A program made the position numbers and the translations under genes. Positions 1-4,938 of a DNA stretch of 6,482 bases are shown one piece after another. Source of the DNA: Acidobacteriota bacterium (GTDB taxonomy: Bacteria > Acidobacteriota > Terriglobia > Terriglobales > Acidobacteriaceae); contig JAJYAE010000252.1 in NCBI GenBank assembly GCA_021779695.1, positions 1 to 6,482 of the forward strand. Direction: 5' to 3'. The notes beneath the pieces were generated by a model. It made no database searches and was not told where the DNA came from. It saw only the letters and a list, made by a program, of their open reading frames with translations. Position 1 is the first letter of the stretch. The number at the start of each line of letters is the position of its first letter.

Positions 1-137
1 TGAATCTCCTGGGGCTGGGTATAGGGGTTGTTGCAGGGCGTGGGCTGGAAACGGGCGTGGGCCGGGCGCGGCAGAACGAGGATGACGATGGAAAAGGCGA
101 TGGACAGGAAGAAAAAACGGCAGATTTTCGGGCTCAC
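1..137 (-). CDS. Exported protein, N-terminal fragment (possibly M48-type metalloprotease)
   Basis: A minus-strand reading frame opens with GTG at 137-135 and runs without a stop off the left edge, giving 45 codons. It begins MSPKICRFFFLSIAFSIV and continues through a hydrophobic stretch to PRPAHA followed by RFQPTPCNNPYTQPQEI. This is a textbook Sec signal peptide: a positive N-region, a hydrophobic core at about residues 8-22, and an A-H-A cleavage site at about residue 28. A purine-rich GGGGAAAG (141-148) lies just upstream of the GTG and could be the ribosome binding site. The mature start, with a C-N-N-P-Y/F-T-x-x-Q-E-I pattern, reminds me of secreted M48 peptidases of Acidobacteria, but the HExxH site would lie outside the window, so that identity is only a suggestion. 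Export is well supported; the enzymatic class is not. It is transcribed divergently from the barrel gene at 546. Confidence 0.6.
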   Translation of the reverse strand, partial: MSPKICRFFFLSIAFSIVILVLPRPAHARFQPTPCNNPYTQPQEI

Positions 138-545
138 GTGCTTTCCCCGCTTTCGCGCAATGGCCCGCAGACGGTGGCCACCGCGTGCGGGGTTGCGGCA
201 GGGAAAAGTGTAGCTCCGAAGGGATTTGGCGTCCAGATCAGGGGACGGACTCCAGCGAAGAAACGGCGCAGCCGAACGGAGCAGGATTTGCCGGAGTCGG
301 GTAGGTTTTACGTGCTGCCGGGAGAAATCCAGCGGTGCGGAGGGAGGTACAGACGGCTGGACGATACTCCATTTAAGTTCCTTTTTATGTGTTTGATACG
401 CGAGCCTAGCTGCGCGTGGGAGGCGGTTTGGCCCCCGCTGCAAAAAAAGGGGGTGTTGTGGAAAGAAAACCTGGGGGTTGGGGCCGCAGAGGAACAGTTG
501 GCCTGAGCACCAACCCGAAGGCCAGGCGATTTGAGGGGGCGCTAG
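138..545. other. Divergent intergenic region with an AT-rich island
   Basis: This 408-bp stretch separates the exported-protein fragment (minus) from the beta-barrel gene (plus) and should hold promoters for both. Most of it is G-rich. The one distinctly AT-rich patch is about 371-400 (tttaagttcctttttatg and following), a plausible core-promoter region. A poor plus-strand match is TTTAAG, 17 bp, GATACG. Frames across the region give only unconvincing proteins. Close to the barrel gene, about 473-530 is rich in short self-complementary segments that could fold in the 5' UTR. I see no operator or recognised riboswitch. Confidence 0.4.
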
Positions 546-1724
546 ATGTACCGTCCAATGGGAGCCTTGTCGATTTTGCCGTTGGTGTTTGCTGCCTTGA
601 TTTGTGGGACGAGCCACGCGCAGTTGGTGACGCCGCAGTTCCAGAGCCAGAAGCCGGATGGGCCGTCGACGGAGGCTGCATCCCGGATGCGCGATCTGGT
701 GAAAGCTTCGAATCAATTTGACGCACTGCCATCTGCTCCGATGCCGCAGCCGACGGTGGAGTCGAGCAGCCTGAGCGGGATTCCGGCGTTTGAGCTGACC
801 CCGTACACTGCTCCCCGGCGCGGGAAGCAGGTGTGGGGACCGACGACGAGCGGACCGTTCTTTACTGGCACGGCCGAGGTGGAGCCGCTGGGCTCTTCCT
901 ACGTGGAGCCATTCCTGTTCAGCAATCAGAAGAAAGGCTCGTCGAGCAATGTGTTCAACCAGAAGATGGCGATGGGACTGGGGAACAATCTCGAGTTTGA
1001 CGCGCAAATGCCCATGGTGGTGAATACGGTGAATGCCCCGGCGGGTCAGACGGTGACGCAGTCCGGGCCGGGGGATCTGCACCTGGACGTGAAGTATCAA
1101 CTGACGCAGGACTCGGATACGTCCAAGCTGCTGGCGCGGCCGGCGCTTGGGTTGACGACGGATTTCTATTTTCCGACGGGCAAGGCTTCAGGACTGCAGC
1201 CGGGCCTGTATGGAGCGGACCAGTTTGGCAATGGGACGTTCCAGCAGGGGATGTCGCTGCTGATTCACAAGCGGGTGGAGCCTTTCTCTCTGTACGGGCA
1301 GGTGGGCGACCTGATTGCGGACCCGACGCATGTGTCGCAGGGATATGGCTTCGACAATGGGATGGCGGTGGTGACATCCGGGCAGAACGTGCGGATGGTG
1401 GATGGGAATCTGCTGTACTACAGCGCCGCGATGGAATACGTGATGAACACGAAGCATGGACTGGGCGTACTGGCGGAGATGAATGGGCAGTCGCAAAGCG
1501 CGCACAACCTGATTTTCGGGAAGGCGACAGCACCGGCCTATTCCTATCTGGCGGTGGCGCCGGAGGTGGAGTTTACGACGCCGATGGGCAAGCACTCCGG
1601 CATCACGTGGGGTGCGGGCGTGGACGTGCCGGTGGAGCGGGGAAATTTCCCCAGGGTGGTGACGCCGATGGTGACGGCGACGTTCTACTTCAACGGGCCC
1701 AACGGGGGACGCAGCTCGGAGTAA
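546..1724 (+). CDS. Outer-membrane beta-barrel protein, MetA/phenol-degradation-like (transporter-type) family
   Basis: The 392-aa product starts at ATG 546, preceded by GAGG (533-536) with 9-nt spacing; an ATG at 561 is an in-frame alternative. Residues 1-25 form a signal peptide (hydrophobic core ALSILPLVFAALICG, cleavage after S-H-A). The Cys at 20 does not sit in a convincing lipobox. Residues 26-100 are a Pro/Ser/Gln-rich, probably flexible linker. From about 105 to 382 the protein alternates short amphipathic beta-strands with turns. Landmarks are GNNLEFDAQMP (146-156), GPGDLHLDVKYQL (174-186), PALGLTTDFYFPTG (199-212) and a C-terminal aromatic strand VTPMVTATFYF (372-382). The GDL-x-KY and F-x-FPTG blocks are what I associate with the Phenol_MetA_deg-like barrel family, whose members are mostly of unknown substrate. 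The likely location is the outer membrane. It is a single-gene unit ending at the shared terminator 1875-1909. A specific substrate cannot be assigned. Confidence 0.65.
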   Translation: MYRPMGALSILPLVFAALICGTSHAQLVTPQFQSQKPDGPSTEAASRMRDLVKASNQFDALPSAPMPQPTVESSSLSGIPAFELTPYTAPRRGKQVWGPTTSGPFFTGTAEVEPLGSSYVEPFLFSNQKKGSSSNVFNQKMAMGLGNNLEFDAQMPMVVNTVNAPAGQTVTQSGPGDLHLDVKYQLTQDSDTSKLLARPALGLTTDFYFPTGKASGLQPGLYGADQFGNGTFQQGMSLLIHKRVEPFSLYGQVGDLIADPTHVSQGYGFDNGMAVVTSGQNVRMVDGNLLYYSAAMEYVMNTKHGLGVLAEMNGQSQSAHNLIFGKATAPAYSYLAVAPEVEFTTPMGKHSGITWGAGVDVPVERGNFPRVVTPMVTATFYFNGPNGGRSSE

Positions 1725-1874
1725 CCGGGACGGAAAGACTGCAGCACAGACGAAGCGGTGGCTGAGCCGGGAATTCCCGCGGAGACGGGAGCAAATGGCG
1801 CGGCTGCCGGGAGTCCTGTTGCGGGTCGCGGCGGAGTAAGGCGGCGGCGCGAGGTCCGTGCGGAGTTGAGACAA

Positions 1875-1909
1875 GAAAGGGGCACTCTCCTGGCGAGAGT
1901 GCCCCTTTC
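1875..1909. terminator. Bidirectional rho-independent terminator between convergent genes
   Basis: There is a perfect 15-bp inverted repeat: GAAAGGGGCACTCTC at 1875-1889 and its reverse complement at 1895-1909, with a 5-nt loop (CTGGC). The outer pairs are A/T, so read in either direction the hairpin has a GC core followed by a short T-rich end (CCTTTCC on plus, TTTCTTG on minus). It lies 150 bp after the barrel gene stop and 66 bp after the frr stop, so it can end both convergent transcripts. Confidence 0.85.
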
Positions 1910-1975
1910 CTGTGTTTCCGACAGTGAAGCCGGTGGCGCGAGCGCAGAATGCATGTGCTGCTGGCGACGCGGGCT

Positions 1976-2563
1976 TCAGACCTGCATGACTTCGGCTTCT
2001 TTTTTGCGGCTGAGTTCTTCCATGCGGCGAATCTCTTCGTCGGTCATCTTCTGGACCTCTTCCAGGGCACGCTTTTCCTCGTCCTCGCTGATCTTCTTGT
2101 CCTTGGCCATTTTCTTGAGGGCTTCGTTGCCGTCGCGGCGGACGTTGCGGATGGAGGTGCGGTGGTCTTCAAGGACTTTGTGGATGTGCTTCACGACATC
2201 ACGGCGGCGTTCTTCGGTCATGGGCGGCACGGGGACGCGGATGACTTTGCCGTCGGATTGGGGATTGAAGCCGAGGTCGGAGGTGCGAAGGGCCTTGTCA
2301 ATCTCCGCGGCGACACTGGGGTCCCATGGCTGGATGAGGATGAGCTGGGCCTCGGGGGCGGAGACCTGGGCGACCTGGGCGATGGGAGTTGGCGTGCCGT
2401 AGTAGTCGATTTTCACCGAGTCGAGCATGTGGACGCTGGCGCGGCCGGTGCGAGTGGAGGCCAGATTGGACTGGAAGCCGGCGACGGCCTGGTCCATGCG
2501 GCGCCTGAGATCGGAGGAGAGTTCTTTGAGAGCCGGAGTGCCGGCCATGATGGAGATTGCCAT
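1976..2563 (-). CDS. frr: Ribosome recycling factor
   Basis: This is the cytoplasmic factor that, with EF-G, splits post-termination 70S ribosomes. The 195-aa reading is close to the usual ~185 aa. The N-terminal helix includes LRRRMDQAVAGFQSNL, followed by the family hallmark RTGRAS at residues 38-43. The DYYG-x-PTP-I-x-Q-V-A block (53-64) and the IQPWDP motif (77-82) mark the beta/alpha domain II. The long charged C-terminal helices contain PPMTEERRRDVVK and a Lys/Glu-rich tail, rebuilding the three-helix domain I. I place the start at ATG 2563 because AGAGG (2573-2577) lies 9 nt upstream. The frame extends to a TTG at 2587 with no good site, and an ATG at 2548 lacks one too. In many bacteria frr follows pyrH; here the upstream neighbour is an unrelated protease gene behind its own terminator, so frr appears to be its own unit. 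Confidence 0.97.
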   Translation of the reverse strand: MAISIMAGTPALKELSSDLRRRMDQAVAGFQSNLASTRTGRASVHMLDSVKIDYYGTPTPIAQVAQVSAPEAQLILIQPWDPSVAAEIDKALRTSDLGFNPQSDGKVIRVPVPPMTEERRRDVVKHIHKVLEDHRTSIRNVRRDGNEALKKMAKDKKISEDEEKRALEEVQKMTDEEIRRMEELSRKKEAEVMQV

Positions 2564-2572
2564 AAGGTTCGT

Positions 2573-2577
2573 CCTCT
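2573..2577 (-). promoter_or_regulatory. Ribosome binding site that fixes the frr start
   Basis: AGAGG on the minus strand sits 9 nt before ATG 2563-2561. Neither the upstream TTG (2587) nor the downstream in-frame ATG (2548) has a comparable purine block, so this site decides the start codon. Confidence 0.6.
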
Positions 2578-2600
2578 CTGAAGCCAAAGTGCCAACGGCT

Positions 2601-2606
2601 ATTTTA
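2601..2606 (-). promoter_or_regulatory. Possible -10 element for frr
   Basis: TAAAAT on the minus strand, about 38 bp before the frr start, is the only TATAAT-like hexamer in the short GC-rich gap between the 2685-2720 terminator and frr. No convincing -35 lies 16-18 bp upstream, so this is weak. A promoter somewhere in 2564-2684 is expected because the upstream gene has its own terminator. Confidence 0.22.
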
Positions 2607-2684
2607 CAGAATCAGACGCGGCGGGGCCGGTGAGAGGAAGTGGCCGCGTGGTGTTGAGCGTGGATGGGGCAAGAGGTGAAGAGC

Positions 2685-2720
2685 AAAAAGGCGCCCTTCT
2701 CCAGCGGAAAGAGAAGGGCG
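2685..2720 (-). terminator. Rho-independent terminator of the CHAT / zinc-finger / S8 block
   Basis: Read on the minus strand, CGCCCTTCTC (2720-2711) pairs perfectly over 10 bp with GAGAAGGGCG (2701-2692) around a 9-nt loop, followed by CC and TTTTT (2689-2685). It lies 45 bp beyond the S8 protease stop and ends that transcript before frr. Confidence 0.85.
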
Positions 2721-2764
2721 GAAGTGATACAGAATGCATACGCGGAAGTGTCCTGGGGGTGGAC

Positions 2765-4132
2765 TTAGTTGTCGCCGGTGGAGCTGCTGTCATCGGAGTC
2801 GGACGCGGTGGCAGCGGCCTGCAGAGCCTGATAGACGTCAAGGCGGCCATTTCCGATGATCGACGAGATGGGAGCGGCATGGGAGAGGTTGGACTTCATG
2901 TCGTCCCAGCCGGCTTCAGAGAGAAGCTGATAGAGCAGCGCGGTGGCGCCGGCGACGAAGGGCGTGCTGAACGAGGTACCGGAGACCTCAGCGTAGTTAT
3001 TGCCGGGGTAGGTGGTGATGATGTTTTCGCCGGGCGCACCGATGAAGGTGCCGTCGCCGTAGTTGGTGAACTGGCTGACGGTGTCTTTGAGCGAGGTGGA
3101 GGCGATGCCCATGACCTTGTCGAGGCTGGCGGGGTTGGGGAGCTGGGAAATGCCGGAGTTGCCGGCGGCGGCGACGCAGATGGATCCGGCGTTGTGTGCG
3201 TACTGGATGGCGTCCTGGAGCTCGTCAGAGGGTTGCTGGAGAGAGAAGCTCATGTTGATGATCTGGGCGCCATGGTCAGCGGCGTAGTAGACGGCGCGGA
3301 GAATGTCAGAGAGTTGCGCGGAGCCGTCGGCGCGGAATGCCTTGAGGGGCATGAGCTTTGCCGTGGGTGCGACGAGGTGAATGACGCCTGCGACCATGGT
3401 GCCGTGGCCGAACTCGGCGGGAATCTGGCCGTCGAGGATGACGCCGGTGGACTGGTCGAGGATGACTCCCGTGGACTGATCGAGGATGACGCCGGTGGAT
3501 TGATTGAGCAGGGCGAGGTCGGTCTTGTTTGCGGGATTGGTGCTGGAGCCTTGCAGAGCAGTGAGGGCGCTGGGACCGAGTTCGGACCAGTCGCTGGCGG
3601 TGCCGGCTGTGTTGTGGATGAAGTCGTAACCGGGAACAAGGGAAGGAGCGAGGACGGTGCTGGTGGGATCGATGCCGGTGTCTATGACGGCGACGGTGCC
3701 TGCGCCGGTGACCTGGAAGCTGGACTGGGCGGACCAGAGATTAATGATTTGGGTAGCGGGCTGGGTGAGGTAGCTGCCGAGGACGGCGGTGCCGGCGTAG
3801 TTGGAGGCGGTGGCGGACGGAAGCTGATCGAGGATGACGCCGGTGGATTGGGAGAGCTCGGGGAGGGCGGTGGACTGGTCGGGCTCGATGTCGGTGACTT
3901 CAGTGTCGGAGGAGACGTCGGACTCGACCTGGGCGGTGGACTCGTTGGAGGGTCCGGTGACGAGATAGACGGAGTCGGCGGAGTCGAGAGGCTCGACGAC
4001 GGTGAGGTTGTGGCGCGAGGCGATGGCGCTCACGCTTCCGGTCGCGGTGGGTCGCAGGATGTACGGCGATTGGGCGGCGGCGGAGCCGACTGCGAGTGCG
4101 AGGAGGAAGGCGGAGAGCGTGGACAGCTTCAT
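2765..4132 (-). CDS. Secreted subtilisin-family (S8) serine protease with QSTGVILD repeats
   Basis: The 455-aa product starts at ATG 4132 with AGGAG (4140-4144) 7 nt upstream. Residues 1-20 are a Sec signal peptide ending G-S-A-A-A. Residues ~24-88 look like a short inhibitor-I9-type propeptide (ASRHNLTVVEPLDSADSVYL, ending in DIEPDQ). The catalytic domain follows, with Asp151 in AVIDTGID, His243 in GHGTMVAG, the oxyanion Asn325 in AAAGNSG and Ser387 in SGTSFSTPFVAG. The triad is therefore complete and it should be an active serine endopeptidase outside the cytoplasm. The Asp-His distance is 92 residues against about 32 in subtilisin, so there is an insertion of roughly 60 residues. Three tandem copies of QSTGVILD (211-234) lie in it, just before the His; a fourth copy is at 95-102. 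The tail (441-455) is Ser/Asp-rich and low in complexity. It is the last gene before the terminator at 2685-2720 and follows the zinc-finger gene by 86 bp. Substrate unknown. Confidence 0.93.
   Translation of the reverse strand: MKLSTLSAFLLALAVGSAAAQSPYILRPTATGSVSAIASRHNLTVVEPLDSADSVYLVTGPSNESTAQVESDVSSDTEVTDIEPDQSTALPELSQSTGVILDQLPSATASNYAGTAVLGSYLTQPATQIINLWSAQSSFQVTGAGTVAVIDTGIDPTSTVLAPSLVPGYDFIHNTAGTASDWSELGPSALTALQGSSTNPANKTDLALLNQSTGVILDQSTGVILDQSTGVILDGQIPAEFGHGTMVAGVIHLVAPTAKLMPLKAFRADGSAQLSDILRAVYYAADHGAQIINMSFSLQQPSDELQDAIQYAHNAGSICVAAAGNSGISQLPNPASLDKVMGIASTSLKDTVSQFTNYGDGTFIGAPGENIITTYPGNNYAEVSGTSFSTPFVAGATALLYQLLSEAGWDDMKSNLSHAAPISSIIGNGRLDVYQALQAAATASDSDDSSSTGDN
3431..3502 (-). 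repeat. Three in-frame tandem 24-bp repeats encoding QSTGVILD
   Basis: Three contiguous 24-bp units (3431-3454, 3455-3478, 3479-3502) each encode Gln-Ser-Thr-Gly-Val-Ile-Leu-Asp in the S8 protease, residues 211-234, ending 9 residues before the catalytic His. The units differ at four nucleotide positions. All are third codon positions and synonymous (CAG/CAA, ACC/ACG, GGC/GGA, GAC/GAT), so the peptide is identical in every unit. Confidence 0.95.
3824..3850 (-). repeat. Dispersed fourth copy of the QSTGVILD repeat
   Basis: This 27-bp stretch encodes QSTGVILDQ at residues 95-103 of the S8 protease. It is identical in DNA to 3476-3502, the unit nearest the 5' end of the tandem array plus its next codon. 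It lies between the propeptide-like segment and the catalytic domain. Confidence 0.95.
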
Positions 4133-4218
4133 GGGACAACTCCTGAGATTGCGAGCTGCGCATCGGCATCAGTGAAGCTGAGCAGCGCAGGAAAAGCAGA
4201 TAGAGAGGGCATGTGATG

Positions 4219-4818
4219 TCAGCCTTGGGGCTGCACCTCTTCATGACCTCCCAGATGGAGGCCGAGGGCACTTTGGGGAGTGTATTTGAGGGTGAATTCT
4301 CCGAACTGGTTGGAGACGGTGTGGGCGATGGCTTGTTTGTTGGACGTGAGGGTGACGGACATGTGAGCGACGTGCTGGGCGGCGTCGGCAGCGGAGTGAA
4401 TTTGCCCAATCATTGCGACATCCGGGGTGCCGCGCTCATGCTCGAGGCGAACGTCGATGGCGTAAGCACCGGCGTCATAGAGCAGATGGCGGACGTCGAG
4501 CCGCTGCTCAGAGCGGACGCCCTGGAGCGCGGGCTGGGTGAAGCTGTCAAAGATGAGATGGGCGAGCAGTCCGTGGCGGACGTGGATCTGGTCGAGCGCG
4601 CGCAGAGCGAAGATGGCGCGAGCGTTGTGCAGAACCTGTTCGGGGACCGCGGTGTTGCGTTCGGCAGCAGCGTCGGTGAGGGTGCGTGAGAGCCAATCGG
4701 CGGTGGTGTTGCAGACGTCGCACTGGCGGCGATGTGTATCCAAGGCAGTCTTACGATCTCCGGCGGTGAAGCCGCGGAGATGATCGAGCCATTCCGTGAT
4801 GTCGTAGTGTCTTTGCAC
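4219..4818 (-). CDS. Anti-sigma-like zinc-finger protein with a C-terminal beta-rich domain
   Basis: The 199-aa protein starts at GTG 4818; GAGG (4827-4830) lies 8 nt upstream and supports this start. The N-terminus (residues 1-45) has the anti-sigma zinc-binding pattern His29-x3-Cys33-x2-Cys36 after a helix with WLDHLRG, as in zf-HC2/ZAS domains that hold ECF sigma factors inactive. The middle (50-100) is predicted helical. From about 107 to 190 the sequence is beta-rich (RHLLYDAGAYAIDVRLEHE, then VAMIGQIHSA, then VSNQFGEFTLKY). This resembles carboxypeptidase-regulatory-like or transthyretin-like folds through its IGQ...T/S-N-x-F-G-E-F signature. There is no signal peptide or transmembrane helix, so it is probably cytoplasmic, unlike classical membrane anti-sigma factors. 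It sits between the CHAT and S8 protease genes. An anti-sigma role is inferred from the motif alone; it could instead be a zinc-binding adaptor. No sigma factor gene is visible. Confidence 0.75.
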   Translation of the reverse strand: MQRHYDITEWLDHLRGFTAGDRKTALDTHRRQCDVCNTTADWLSRTLTDAAAERNTAVPEQVLHNARAIFALRALDQIHVRHGLLAHLIFDSFTQPALQGVRSEQRLDVRHLLYDAGAYAIDVRLEHERGTPDVAMIGQIHSAADAAQHVAHMSVTLTSNKQAIAHTVSNQFGEFTLKYTPQSALGLHLGGHEEVQPQG

Positions 4819-4826
4819 TTTTTAAT

Positions 4827-4830
4827 CCTC
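4827..4830 (-). promoter_or_regulatory. Ribosome binding site supporting the GTG start of the zinc-finger gene
   Basis: GAGG on the minus strand is followed by an 8-nt A-rich spacer (ATTAAAAA) and GTG at 4818-4816. The spacing supports this non-ATG start. Confidence 0.6.
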
Positions 4831-4898
4831 GGTAGAGGAGCCTGGTCCGTGGAGCTGGAGAGGCGTCCTAATTTGGGAGGGAGACGATCTTCGGAAAA

Positions 4899-4926
4899 AA
4901 TATAGGGACACTGAAAAAATTATCAG
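4899..4926 (-). promoter_or_regulatory. Possible internal promoter ahead of the zinc-finger and S8 genes
   Basis: In the 120-bp gap after the CHAT stop, the minus strand reads CTGATA (4926-4921), a 16-bp spacer, then TATATT (4904-4899). This is a fair sigma-70-like match (CTGATA matches TTGACA at 4 of 6 positions) in a sharply AT-rich patch with two T6 runs. It would start transcription about 75 bp before the GTG. The T-runs could instead belong to a weak transcription-pausing site after the CHAT gene; no good stem precedes them. Confidence 0.3.
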
Positions 4927-4938
4927 CGCTTCGACTTT

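Noticed and set aside
238..372. 44-codon minus-strand ORF with ATG at 372 and AAGGAA upstream
   Set aside because: It has no recognisable features and a composition like random GC-rich sequence; too weak to call a gene, though the purine block before the ATG is noted.
335..384. GGAACTT on the minus strand as an ECF-type -35 box
   Set aside because: The only GTCTG-like -10 downstream is about 20 bp away instead of about 16, and the site is more than 200 bp from the gene it would serve.
1768..1779. 12-bp palindrome CGGGAATTCCCG after the barrel gene
   Set aside because: It has no loop and no T-run, lies outside any promoter, and a strong terminator exists further on; likely chance.
1758..2581. 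Plus-strand frames (1758-2402 and 1949-2581) antisense to frr
   Set aside because: They overlay the well-conserved frr coding sequence and the terminator and have no recognisable protein features.
3431..3502. Tandem 24-bp repeats as a CRISPR-like or mobile array
   Set aside because: The units are contiguous without spacers, in frame, and vary only at synonymous positions, so they are coding repeats.
2630..4216. 528-codon open frame on the plus strand, antisense to the S8 protease
   Set aside because: It is Gly/Val/Asp-rich with no recognisable domain and exactly overlays a gene with a complete catalytic triad and signal peptide; it results from the codon bias of the real gene.
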